Shown here: piece by piece, positions 34,442 through 42,412 of the stretch
Position numbering within the stretch: the first letter of the stretch is position 1
How the letters are laid out: each line of letters starts with the position of its first letter
DNA from: Candidatus Bipolaricaulota bacterium
GTDB lineage: Bacteria > Bipolaricaulota > Bipolaricaulia > Bipolaricaulales > Bipolaricaulaceae
DNA: 64,000 nt
Direction of reading: 5' to 3'
Assembly: GCA_022838705.1 (NCBI GenBank)
Contig: JALHJZ010000002.1
Location: forward strand, 124,001 to 188,000
Notes under the pieces: generated by a model
Told to the model about the DNA's origin: nothing
The model's database searches: none
The model's input: only the letters and a program-made list of their open reading frames with translations
Made by a program: the position numbers and the translations under genes

Positions 34442-36841
34442 TCACACCACCACCGCCGACACCACCCGGTCCTCGGGCTCAACCTGGATCAGGCGCACCC
34501 CCCGCGCATAGCGGGAGAACGTGCTCACTTGGGCCGCGGGGAACCGGATCACCTTCCCCCCCGCCGTGGACAGCGCCACCTCGTCGTCTTCGGCGACGAG
34601 GATCGCCGTGACGAGCGGCCCGCCATGATCGTCGAGCTTGATCCCGATGACCCCTCGTCCGCCACGGCCCTGGATGGGGAGATCGGGTACCTCCACGCGC
34701 TTCCCCTGCCCCATCTCCGTCACGAAGAGGAGCCGCTTCTCCGTCTCAGCGGGGGGAAGCCACACCATCCCCACCACGCGGTCCCCCGCGGCGAGGCGGA
34801 TCCCAATCACGCCCTTCGACGGCCGCCGCGTGACGCGCACCTGCTCTTCCGGGAAACGAATCACGTGCCCGCCTGCCGTGGCGAGGACCATCTGCCCTTC
34901 CCCATGGGTGATCGCCACGTCCACGAGGCGGTCCTCATCGGGGATCGAGTGGGCGAGGATCCCCTTCGTGTGGGCATTGGCGTAATCGGAGAGGGCATTA
35001 CGGTTCACGATCCCCTGGCGGGTAGCGAGCAGGGCGTATCCCCCGTCATAGCCGTCCACGGGGAGCACGGCGCGGATCTCCTCGTCCAGGCCCATCTCCA
35101 GAAACTGGCGCAGGTTCTTCCCCACCGAGTCGCGGTCGCCCGGCTCGAGGCGCCCGAGGGGGAGCTTGAACACGCGGCCGCGGTCGGTGAACACGAGGAG
35201 GTCCTGGTGGGTGTGGGCGGTGACCATCGTCCGCAGGTAGTCCCCCTCCTTGGGGCGGATCCCGATCACGCCCTTCCCGCCCCGCCCCTGGGCGCGGTAT
35301 GCCTCGCAGCCAGTGGTGTTCACGTATCCCTTGCCCGTCACGCACAGGATCACGTCCAGCCGCGGGGCATCGAGGGCGGCGAGCTCGACTGCCTCCGACG
35401 ACTCGACGATCGTCGTCCTCCGCCCGTCCCCGTACTGGCGGGCGATCTCAGCTAGCTCGTCGCGGATGAGGGCGTCCAGCCGACCGGGATCGCCGAGCAC
35501 GGCCTCGTACTCCCTGATCTTCGTCCCGAGCTCGGTCAGCTCCTCCTCGACCTTGCGCCGTTCGAGCTTCGTGAGCTGGGAGAGGCGCATCTTGAGGACG
35601 GCATCCGCCTGCTTGGGGGAGAGGCCGATCTCGGCGGCGAGGAGGGCCTCCGCCTCCGCCGGTTCGGACGCGCTGCGGATGATCTCGATCACCTGGTCGA
35701 GGTTCTCCAGGGCGAGCTTGAACCCGGCGAGGAGGTGGGCCCGTTCCTGGGCAACCCGGAGGCGGTGCTCGGTCCGCCGCCGCACCGTCGTCCGCCGGAA
35801 GGAGAGGAACGCCTTCAGGATCTCGGGGAGGGAGAGCGTGCGCGGGCTTCCATCTTGGATGACGAGGAAGTGGCAGGAGAACGTGCGCTCGAGCGGGGTC
35901 AGCTTGAGCAAGCGCGGCAGGATCCGGTGCCCATCCACCCCCCGCTTGAGCTCGATCACGACCCGCAGCCCCTCCCGGTCCGACTCATCGCGGAGGTCCG
36001 CGATGCCCTCGATGTCCCCATCCTTGACCTTGGCTGCGATGCTCTCCAGGATAGTGGATTTGCGCACCTGGTACGGGATCTCCGTGATCACGATCCGCTC
36101 GTCCTCCACAAACGCCCGCGCGCGGAGGGTGAGCCTCCCCTCGCCGGTCTCGTAGGCAGCGCGGATCCCATCCCGACCGACGATGATCCCCCCCGTCGGG
36201 AAGTCCGGCCCCGGGAGGAGGGGGAGGAGCTCGTCCACCGTGGCATCGGGATGGTCGAGGACGTACAGCGTGGCCGCGATCAGCTCTCCCAGGTTGTGGG
36301 GCGGGATCTGGGTCGTCATCCCGACCGAGATCCCCCACGCCCCATTGGCCAAAAGGTGCGGGAACCGAGCGGGGAGGACCTCCGGCTCCTCGAGCGAGCC
36401 ATCGAAGTTGGGGAGGAAGTCCACCGTCTCCTCATCGAGCTCGTCGAGGAACTCCCGGGCGATCGGGGCGAGGCGCGCCTCCGTGTACCGCATCGCCGCC
36501 GGCTCGTCCCCGTCCACCGATCCGAAGTTCCCCTGCCCGTCCACGAGCGGATAGCGGGTGGAGAAGTCCTGGGCGAGGCCGACCATCGCCTCGTAGACGG
36601 CCATGTCCCCGTGGGGGTGGAACTTCCCCATCACCTCCCCCACGATGCGCGCCGCCTTGCGGGGGGGCTTGCCCGGCATGAGCCCGAGCTCCCTGAATCC
36701 ATAGAGAATCCGGCGTTGCACCGGCTTCAGACCGTCGCGGACGTCGGGGACGGCGCGGGCACGGATGACGGAGACAGCGTAGTCAATGTACGACTGCTCC
36801 ATCTCGTCTTCAATGAATGCGGTCTCAATCCGTTCCGGCAT
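34442..36841 (-). CDS. gyrA: DNA gyrase/topoisomerase IV subunit A
   Basis: A 799-residue type IIA topoisomerase A subunit with the catalytic Tyr119 in AAMRYTEARLA, the winged-helix part of the breakage-reunion domain, the coiled coil, and a C-terminal beta-pinwheel (about 500-799) built of repeats such as GKGVIGIRPKEGDYL. The GyrA box that wraps DNA reads QGRGGKG (about 516-522), one residue off the usual QRRGGKG. This favours GyrA over ParC. The position of E. coli Ser83 is Met80 and Asp87 is Glu84. gyrB is not adjacent. A promoter lies at 36854-36882; tyrS follows. Confidence 0.92.
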   Translation of the reverse strand: MPERIETAFIEDEMEQSYIDYAVSVIRARAVPDVRDGLKPVQRRILYGFRELGLMPGKPPRKAARIVGEVMGKFHPHGDMAVYEAMVGLAQDFSTRYPLVDGQGNFGSVDGDEPAAMRYTEARLAPIAREFLDELDEETVDFLPNFDGSLEEPEVLPARFPHLLANGAWGISVGMTTQIPPHNLGELIAATLYVLDHPDATVDELLPLLPGPDFPTGGIIVGRDGIRAAYETGEGRLTLRARAFVEDERIVITEIPYQVRKSTILESIAAKVKDGDIEGIADLRDESDREGLRVVIELKRGVDGHRILPRLLKLTPLERTFSCHFLVIQDGSPRTLSLPEILKAFLSFRRTTVRRRTEHRLRVAQERAHLLAGFKLALENLDQVIEIIRSASEPAEAEALLAAEIGLSPKQADAVLKMRLSQLTKLERRKVEEELTELGTKIREYEAVLGDPGRLDALIRDELAEIARQYGDGRRTTIVESSEAVELAALDAPRLDVILCVTGKGYVNTTGCEAYRAQGRGGKGVIGIRPKEGDYLRTMVTAHTHQDLLVFTDRGRVFKLPLGRLEPGDRDSVGKNLRQFLEMGLDEEIRAVLPVDGYDGGYALLATRQGIVNRNALSDYANAHTKGILAHSIPDEDRLVDVAITHGEGQMVLATAGGHVIRFPEEQVRVTRRPSKGVIGIRLAAGDRVVGMVWLPPAETEKRLLFVTEMGQGKRVEVPDLPIQGRGGRGVIGIKLDDHGGPLVTAILVAEDDEVALSTAGGKVIRFPAAQVSTFSRYARGVRLIQVEPEDRVVSAVVV

Positions 36842-36853
36842 GGGGACGTTGAA

Positions 36854-36882
36854 ATTCTACGCCCAGGGAACGCTCCTCACAA
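36854..36882 (-). promoter_or_regulatory. Promoter of gyrA (and tyrS)
   Basis: Minus-strand TTGTGA (36877-36882), a 17-base spacer and TAGAAT (36854-36859), 12 bases before the gyrA ATG. With a start of transcription 6-7 bases past the -10 box the leader would be about 6 bases, too short for a ribosome site. Confidence 0.55.
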
Positions 36883-36911
36883 CCCAAGCCGTAACTGGAC
36901 GCGGGCAGGGA

Positions 36912-37934
36912 TCACCTGGGGACGGGCCCGCCCGGGAGAGCCGATGCGGTGGATACCGCATAGACCTCGTTCGGGCGGACAAAACTGGCGAGGAACCTCC
37001 CGCTCGTGATGCGCTGCGAGCTATAGGCCTGAATCGCCCGGAGCTTGAGCCCGATCAGCTCCTCCGTGAGCTCGTGGCTCCTCCACTCCCAGGGGTCGAG
37101 GGCGGTGGGGACCGTCAGCGCGAGATCCATGGCCAGCCGCCGCGGGGCAGGCCAGCTCGGGGCGTGGACAAGGTACAGCCGCAGCTCGGGATCGTCCTTC
37201 ACCTCCCCGCGGAGCAGGGCGATCAGCGTAAGCTGCGCCGCCGCCCGGTGATCGGGGTGGCCATCCTCGGGGTGGGGAAGGTAGATCACGGTCGGGGAGA
37301 ACAGGTCCAGGATCGTAGCCAGATCCGCCACGAGGTCCTCCCCACAGTACATCGCGGTCAGGCTGAAGCTGCTGCGGTAGAACGGGTAATTGGCTTGGGT
37401 GTAGGGGCTTGGGTACGGGTTCTCCCTCTCCCAGTTCTCGGTTCCGAGCGCCGTCAGTCCCTGGTCCGGGTACCCGAGGAAGATCGCCGCGCTCTTGGGC
37501 ACGCCGAGGACCCTCAGGGCGGCCGCCGCCTCCTTCTGCCGCCGGTACCCCAGGGCGCGGTAGTCCTCGGCCCGCCGCAGCGGGTTCAAGGTGAACACCT
37601 GCTTGGCGGCCCGGTTCGCGTCGCCGTTCGTGACGAACACGACCAGGACTTGGTGGTCCTCCTCCGTGAGGTGGGCGATCGTCCCCCCCAACGCCAGGAG
37701 CTCATCGTCCGGGTGGGGGGCGATCACGAGCACCCGCTCCACGCCCGGGAGCGGCGCCGGGACCTCGACCCGCGGCGGCGGAGGCACCCACCACAGGAAC
37801 AGGTTGAGGAATGGATGGGGCACGTCAGGGATGACCCCCAACGCCACGGGGAGGAGGAAGACCCCCACAATCCACATCCGCTGCACCCTGCGCTGCCTCT
37901 TCTTCACGGGACCCTCGCTCCTTTTATACCCCAT
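36912..37934 (-). CDS. PIG-L family (LmbE-like) zinc deacetylase, membrane-anchored
   Basis: A 340-residue protein. A basic start and one hydrophobic helix (about 20-36) suggest an N-terminal anchor. The catalytic domain has APHPDDELLALGG (72-84) with zinc ligands His74 and Asp77, and the third ligand in HPEDGHPDHRAA (about 219-230). PIG-L enzymes de-N-acetylate GlcNAc-type sugars in glycolipids, thiols or surface glycans; the substrate here is unknown. The ATG at 37934 is listed, but a GTG at 37905-37907 is also plausible because a TATAAA box falls between the two. Divergent from the ROK gene. Confidence 0.85.
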   Translation of the reverse strand: MGYKRSEGPVKKRQRRVQRMWIVGVFLLPVALGVIPDVPHPFLNLFLWWVPPPPRVEVPAPLPGVERVLVIAPHPDDELLALGGTIAHLTEEDHQVLVVFVTNGDANRAAKQVFTLNPLRRAEDYRALGYRRQKEAAAALRVLGVPKSAAIFLGYPDQGLTALGTENWERENPYPSPYTQANYPFYRSSFSLTAMYCGEDLVADLATILDLFSPTVIYLPHPEDGHPDHRAAAQLTLIALLRGEVKDDPELRLYLVHAPSWPAPRRLAMDLALTVPTALDPWEWRSHELTEELIGLKLRAIQAYSSQRITSGRFLASFVRPNEVYAVSTASALPGGPVPR

Positions 37935-37962
37935 CCTTCTCCCCAGCGGGAGGGGCGGCCGG

Positions 37963-37968
37963 TATGAT
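37963..37968 (+). promoter_or_regulatory. -10 box of the ROK kinase gene, leaderless type
   Basis: TATGAT lies 7 bases before the ATG at 37976. It also supplies an in-frame ATG at 37964, but the spacing makes 37976 the better start on a leaderless message. No -35 box is evident. Confidence 0.45.
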
Positions 37969-37975
37969 CGGAGCC

Positions 37976-38860
37976 ATGGCGCGGGCGATCGGGGTGGACA
38001 TCGGGGGCACCCGGACCCGGGTTGCGGCGGTGGAGGAGGAACGAATCGTCGCCCGGCGGGCGTTCCCCACGCGCGGGATCGAAGAGGTGCGGGAGGCGAT
38101 CAGAGAGGTCCTCGCCGCCGCAGGCTGGGCCCGCCCCGCCACGATCGGGGTCGGGGCCCCCGCCCCAATGGACATGCGGGAGGGGAGGATCCTCGGATGC
38201 CCCAACCTCCCGCACTGGAACGGGGTCGAAGTGACGAAGGAACTTGAGCGCGCCTTCGCCTGCCCGGTATACCTCGCCAACGACGCCACCTGCGCGGCGA
38301 TCGGGGAGCTCGCGTTCGCCCACCGTCGCCGCGACTTCGTGTACCTCACCTGGTCCACCGGCATCGGGGGCGGGATCGTGTCCGGCGGCCGCGTGGTGTG
38401 GGGAGCGACCGGCCAGGCGGGGGAGATCGGGCACATCGTGCTCCGCCCCGACGGCCCACCGTGCGGGTGCGGGAAGAAGGGGTGCCTGGAGGCCCTGGCG
38501 GGGGGAGCGAGCCTGGCCCGCCGCGGGTCCGAGGCCCTGGGGGAAGCCCTCTCCGCCCGCGAGGTGGTGGAGCGCGCCCAGCGCGGGGATCCCCGTGCCC
38601 ACGCCCTCGTCGCCGACGCGTGTCGGGCGTTGGGGCAGGGGATCGCGATCCTGTGGGAGATCCTCGAGCCAGAGCTCATCGTCCTCGGGGGCGGCCTCAC
38701 CGGGTCGTGGGGGTTCCTCGGCCCCAAGGTCCTCGCTTCGGTCGGAACGATGGCCCGCGGATCGCCAGAGCTCGAGCTCACCCCACTCGGGGACGATGCG
38801 GGCCTCCTCGGTGCCGCCGCCCTCCCCGACTACGTCCCCCCCCAGTGGGGCCCGCGCTAG
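37976..38860 (+). CDS. ROK family sugar kinase (glucokinase-like)
   Basis: A 294-residue ROK protein: ATP-binding GVDIGGTRTRVAAVE near the start, GAPAPMDMREGRILGCPNLP, catalytic NDATCAAIGE, GIGGGIVSGG, and the ROK signature with zinc cluster EIGHIVLRPDGPPCGCGKKG followed by CLEALAGG. It lacks a DNA-binding domain, so it is a kinase rather than a repressor; glucose, ManNAc or GlcNAc are possible substrates. It ends two bases before the convergent secreted-protein gene. Confidence 0.88.
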   Translation: MARAIGVDIGGTRTRVAAVEEERIVARRAFPTRGIEEVREAIREVLAAAGWARPATIGVGAPAPMDMREGRILGCPNLPHWNGVEVTKELERAFACPVYLANDATCAAIGELAFAHRRRDFVYLTWSTGIGGGIVSGGRVVWGATGQAGEIGHIVLRPDGPPCGCGKKGCLEALAGGASLARRGSEALGEALSAREVVERAQRGDPRAHALVADACRALGQGIAILWEILEPELIVLGGGLTGSWGFLGPKVLASVGTMARGSPELELTPLGDDAGLLGAAALPDYVPPQWGPR

Positions 38861-38861
38861 A

Positions 38862-39677
38862 TCAGGGGTCCGTCCCGAGCGTGTACCGGATCTCGACGCT
38901 GACCTTCTCCAGCGCGCGCCCGGAGAAGGAGGCCACCACCGTCCCCAGCCACGGAGCCTCGGTCGCAGTCAGGGTGAGGCTCCCCGATGGCGACCCCTCC
39001 CCGCGGACCGTGAGCCGGAGCTGGAGGCGCACGCCCTCTCTCCCAAGCCCGATGGTGACCGTCTGCAACGCCGGGCGAAGGGAGAGGTAGGTCTGGATCG
39101 ACAACTCCGGGGGGCCGGATCCCAACTCGAGGCCCGTCCCCGCATCGGAGAGGGAGAGGGTGGCCCACATCGGCCCCGTGAGGCCGAGCCGGAGCTCGGC
39201 ATGGGGGCTCCCTCCTGGCCAGGCCGCGTTCCCGCTCACCTCGACCCACCACGGATCGGCATCGAGCCGGCCGAACGCCCACCCCGCGGCGGTCAGGAAC
39301 CGACCACCGAGGAGATCCACCGTGGTCGCCTTCCCCCCCACCTGAGCGGAGACGAGGCCCAGATCCGCCTGGGTCACGGCCTTCCACGAGCCCGTGGCGG
39401 AGGCATCCACCCGGCCGCTCGCGAGCCCCACCGCCTCGACCCCGCCCGACCATCTGCCCCCCACCATGGACGCCCCGACCTGGGCCCGGCGGAGGCAGCC
39501 GCAGAGGAGGTCCCCTTCGATGCGCCCCGACAGCTGGACCGGAGATCCACCGCCCGAGAGCTGGACCCACCCGATCCCGCCTGCCCGGTCCCCCACCTCA
39601 AACTGGGCTCCGACCTCTCCTCCCCATGCGAGCGCTCCCGCGCCCACCACCGCCACCACGAACAGGATCCGCCTCAT
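38862..39677 (-). CDS. Secreted protein of unknown function
   Basis: A 271-residue protein with a signal peptide (MRRILFVVAVVGAGALAWGG, likely cleaved near GGEVGAQ). The mature part is rich in alternating Gly/Ser/Thr and hydrophobic residues (for example GSWKAVTQADLGLVSAQVGG and TYLSLRPALQTVTIGLGREG), suggesting beta strands, perhaps an outer-membrane or surface beta-barrel-like protein. No family is recognised. A CGC pair (residues 59-61) is the only notable cysteine feature. The ATG overlaps the trmB stop by 4 bases (ATGA), so the two are co-translated. Confidence 0.6.
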   Translation of the reverse strand: MRRILFVVAVVGAGALAWGGEVGAQFEVGDRAGGIGWVQLSGGGSPVQLSGRIEGDLLCGCLRRAQVGASMVGGRWSGGVEAVGLASGRVDASATGSWKAVTQADLGLVSAQVGGKATTVDLLGGRFLTAAGWAFGRLDADPWWVEVSGNAAWPGGSPHAELRLGLTGPMWATLSLSDAGTGLELGSGPPELSIQTYLSLRPALQTVTIGLGREGVRLQLRLTVRGEGSPSGSLTLTATEAPWLGTVVASFSGRALEKVSVEIRYTLGTDP

Positions 39678-40600
39678 CGTCCCTCCAACGCCGCGGCGAC
39701 CGCGGCCACAGATCGCTTCACGGCCGGGGTGCGGAACGGCACCGCCGCCCCGTCGAGCTTGACGAGCGTTGCCCCGTCCTCGCGCACGAGGGCGAGGAAG
39801 TACTGCTGCTCAAACCCTTCGTCGGTAGCGAACGCGCGGAGGAGGGCCGCGCCGCGGGGAGAGAGGTAGACCTCCTTGATCACGAACGCCCCGCCGGGCC
39901 AGGCCTCCTTCAGCCCACCGAGGCGCGCGAGCGCGTCCCCCGAAACCGACCGGTGAACCCGTACATGGGGCATCATCCCCTCCGCGATGCGCAGTGTACT
40001 CCCTTTCCGTCCCCGTTCCGCCCGGAGGTGCCAGATCGCGCGGCCCGCCCGGCGCCACTTGGCCTCGTAGCGCGTGCCCGGACCGGTGGCGGCCACTTCC
40101 TCGGGCCCTGCGACGCGGAACCCCACCGCGGCGAGGTCCCCCGCCGCGTCCTCGGCATAGTGCCGGACGTCCGTGGTCAGCTCGAACCCCCCCGCGGGCC
40201 GGAGGACGGTGGCCAGGGTCCGGGCGAAGCCCTCATCCATCACCCGCCGTTCGGCGTGGCTCCGCTTCGGCCATGGGCAGGGGAAATGGAGGACCACCCG
40301 CTCCACGCTCTCGTCCGGGAAGAGCTCCCGCAGCCCGAACCGGCCATCCACCCGCGCCAGGCGGACGTGCTCCGCCCCCGCCCGCGCCAGCTTCCGCCCC
40401 GCCTTGACGACGCAGGTGAGGCTCGTCTCGAACCCGACCCAGTTCAGCTCCGGATGCGCGTGGGCGGCTTCACAGAGGAACTCCCCGTTCCCGAACCCGA
40501 TTTCCACCGCGAGCTGTGCCGACCGGGCGAAGAGGAGGCCCCATTCCGGGGGGAGCTCCTCCCACCGCTCGGGGTGGACCAGGTACCGTGCGAACTCCAC
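39674..40600 (-). CDS. trmB: tRNA (guanine-N7-)-methyltransferase, long form
   Basis: A 308-residue protein from a GTG at 40598-40600 (VEFARYLVHPERWEELPPEW). It has the SAM motif VEIGFGNGEFL, NWVGFETS, and the family motif LHFPCPWPKRSHAERRVM (usually PDPWPKKRH). TrmB makes m7G46 in tRNA. The last 110 residues (HLRAERGRKG onward) are an extension missing from E. coli TrmB; thermophile TrmBs have comparable tails. The longer open frame upstream has no support. Confidence 0.87.
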   Translation of the reverse strand: MEFARYLVHPERWEELPPEWGLLFARSAQLAVEIGFGNGEFLCEAAHAHPELNWVGFETSLTCVVKAGRKLARAGAEHVRLARVDGRFGLRELFPDESVERVVLHFPCPWPKRSHAERRVMDEGFARTLATVLRPAGGFELTTDVRHYAEDAAGDLAAVGFRVAGPEEVAATGPGTRYEAKWRRAGRAIWHLRAERGRKGSTLRIAEGMMPHVRVHRSVSGDALARLGGLKEAWPGGAFVIKEVYLSPRGAALLRAFATDEGFEQQYFLALVREDGATLVKLDGAAVPFRTPAVKRSVAAVAAALEGR

Positions 40601-40606
40601 GCCCCA

Positions 40607-40612
40607 AGCATA
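40607..40612 (-). promoter_or_regulatory. -10 box of trmB, leaderless type
   Basis: Minus-strand TATGCT lies 6 bases before the GTG start at 40600, in the 103-base gap behind the acyl-CoA-synthetase-like gene. No ribosome site fits in between. Confidence 0.4.
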
Positions 40613-40703
40613 CACCCCAGTCGGGTCCGGAGGGGGAACGGAGGAACCCTTCGTCCGCCGGGGCTCGTCCCGGCGCCGCAGGACCTGCCCGACCGCCGAT
40701 CGG

Positions 40704-42329
40704 CTACCGCCCGGGCTTGCGGGGCTCCAGCCGCGTCGTCGCGCCGGAGGCGATGAGTTCCTTCCCACGCTCGGCGAGCTTGTACTTCTGCACCTTCCCT
40801 GACGAGGTCATCGGGAACTCCTGCCCCACGATCACGTACCGCGGCACCTTGAACGCCGCAATCTGGCGGGCGCAGAAGTCCACAACCTCCTGGGGATCGA
40901 GGGTATGACCCTCACGAGGGATGAGGAACGCCATCCCCACCTCCCCCATCACGGGGTCCGGGACCCCGACCACAGCCACGTTCTGGACGCCAGGGTGGGT
41001 GAACAGGACCTCCTCCACCTCCGCCGGGTAGACGTTGAACCCGCCTACGATGTACATGTCCTTCTTCCGGCCCACGATCCGCACGTACCCTTCCTCGTCG
41101 AGGGTCGCGAGGTCACCGGAGTAGAGCCACCCCTCGTCGTCAATCACCTGGCGCGTCGCCTCGGGGTTCTTCCAGTAGCCGAGCATCACGTTGTACCCCC
41201 GGCAGGCGAGCTCCCCCGTCTCGCCGAGGGGGACCTCCTGCCGCGCGTCGTCCACGACCTTCACCTCGATCCCGGGGAGGGCCTTCCCCACGGTCTCCAC
41301 CCGCTTGTCCAACGGATCGTCGAACCGGGTCATCGTGATCACGGGCGAGGCCTCGGTGAGCCCGTAGCAGATGCACACGTTGCAGCCGAGGTCGTCCATC
41401 GTCCCCCGCATCACCTCCGCCGGGCACGGGGCACCGGCCATGATCCCCGTACGCAGGCTCCCTACGTCGTAGGGCCGACCGGCGGCGGCCGCCTTGCGCT
41501 GCTCCTCGAGTTCGAGGACGAACATCGTCGGCACCCCGTACAGGACGCTCACCCGGTGCTTCTGAACAAGATCGAGGGCCGCATCGGCCTTGAACACGGG
41601 CATCGGGACGATCCCCGCCCCCCACGTCACCGCCCCCAGGATCCCCATCACGCACCCGAAGCAGTGGAAGAACGGGACGGGGAGGAGGAAGATGTCCTCC
41701 TCCGTTGCGCGGAGCACTTCCGTGATCTGGCGGGCGTTCTCGGCCATGTTCACGTGGGAGAGCATCGCCCCCTTGGGGTGGCCGGTCGTGCCCGAGGTGT
41801 AGAGGATGAACACGCAATCGTTCGAGTCAATCGCATCCACGCGGCGCGCGACCTCGGCCTGGGCGGTGCGGTCCCCGCCGCGGGCGAGGACGTCGGCGTA
41901 CGGTCGCAGCCCGGGGGCCTCTCCGCCCACGGTGATCGCCTCCCGCAGGAGGGGGAGGTTCGGCCGGACCTCGGCGAGCATCGCCGCATAGTCGATCCCG
42001 AGGAACCCCTGGGACATGAACACCGCCTTCGCCTCCGCGTTCCCGAGGATGTAGGCCACCTCGTGGGTCTTGTAGCGGGTATTCATGGGCACAACCACGG
42101 CCCCCGCCTTGGCGATCGCGAAGTAGGCCGCGATCCACTCCGGGATGTTCGACATCCAGATCCCGACCTTGTCGCCGGGCTCAATCCCCAGCGCCACCAA
42201 CCCGGCGGCGAGGCAATCCACCTCCCGGGCGAGGTCACGGTAGGAGATCGTTTTCCCCTCGTAGAACAGGGCCGGCCGAGTGGGGAACCGGTGGGCGGTC
42301 GCGTCGAGCACTTGGGATAGCGTGCGCAT
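40704..42329 (-). CDS. AMP-forming acyl-CoA synthetase/ligase
   Basis: A 541-residue ANL-superfamily enzyme. Motifs: the P-loop YTSGTTGHPKGAMLSH (about 176-191), ICYGLTEASPVIT, YSGDLATLDEEGYVRIVGRKKDMYIVGG (in part, near 415-440) and the C-terminal catalytic lysine in MTSSGKVQKYK. It activates a carboxylic acid, probably a medium- or long-chain fatty acid, to acyl-CoA by way of acyl-AMP; the exact substrate cannot be read. ATG is preceded by AAGGAGG. It is divergent from lhr. Confidence 0.88.
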   Translation of the reverse strand: MRTLSQVLDATAHRFPTRPALFYEGKTISYRDLAREVDCLAAGLVALGIEPGDKVGIWMSNIPEWIAAYFAIAKAGAVVVPMNTRYKTHEVAYILGNAEAKAVFMSQGFLGIDYAAMLAEVRPNLPLLREAITVGGEAPGLRPYADVLARGGDRTAQAEVARRVDAIDSNDCVFILYTSGTTGHPKGAMLSHVNMAENARQITEVLRATEEDIFLLPVPFFHCFGCVMGILGAVTWGAGIVPMPVFKADAALDLVQKHRVSVLYGVPTMFVLELEEQRKAAAAGRPYDVGSLRTGIMAGAPCPAEVMRGTMDDLGCNVCICYGLTEASPVITMTRFDDPLDKRVETVGKALPGIEVKVVDDARQEVPLGETGELACRGYNVMLGYWKNPEATRQVIDDEGWLYSGDLATLDEEGYVRIVGRKKDMYIVGGFNVYPAEVEEVLFTHPGVQNVAVVGVPDPVMGEVGMAFLIPREGHTLDPQEVVDFCARQIAAFKVPRYVIVGQEFPMTSSGKVQKYKLAERGKELIASGATTRLEPRKPGR

Positions 42330-42400
42330 CCATCCTCCTTGAGCGCCCCGAAGTGTAGGGGAGGCCCGTGGGCGGCGCCACCCCTCGGAGGCGGGCGGCT

Positions 42401-42406
42401 TAGAAT
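42401..42406 (+). promoter_or_regulatory. -10 box of lhr, leaderless type
   Basis: TAGAAT lies exactly 6 bases before the GTG at 42413; there is no space for a ribosome site and no -35 box is visible. It is the clearest leaderless-type start in the window. Confidence 0.45.
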
Positions 42407-42412
42407 CGGGCT

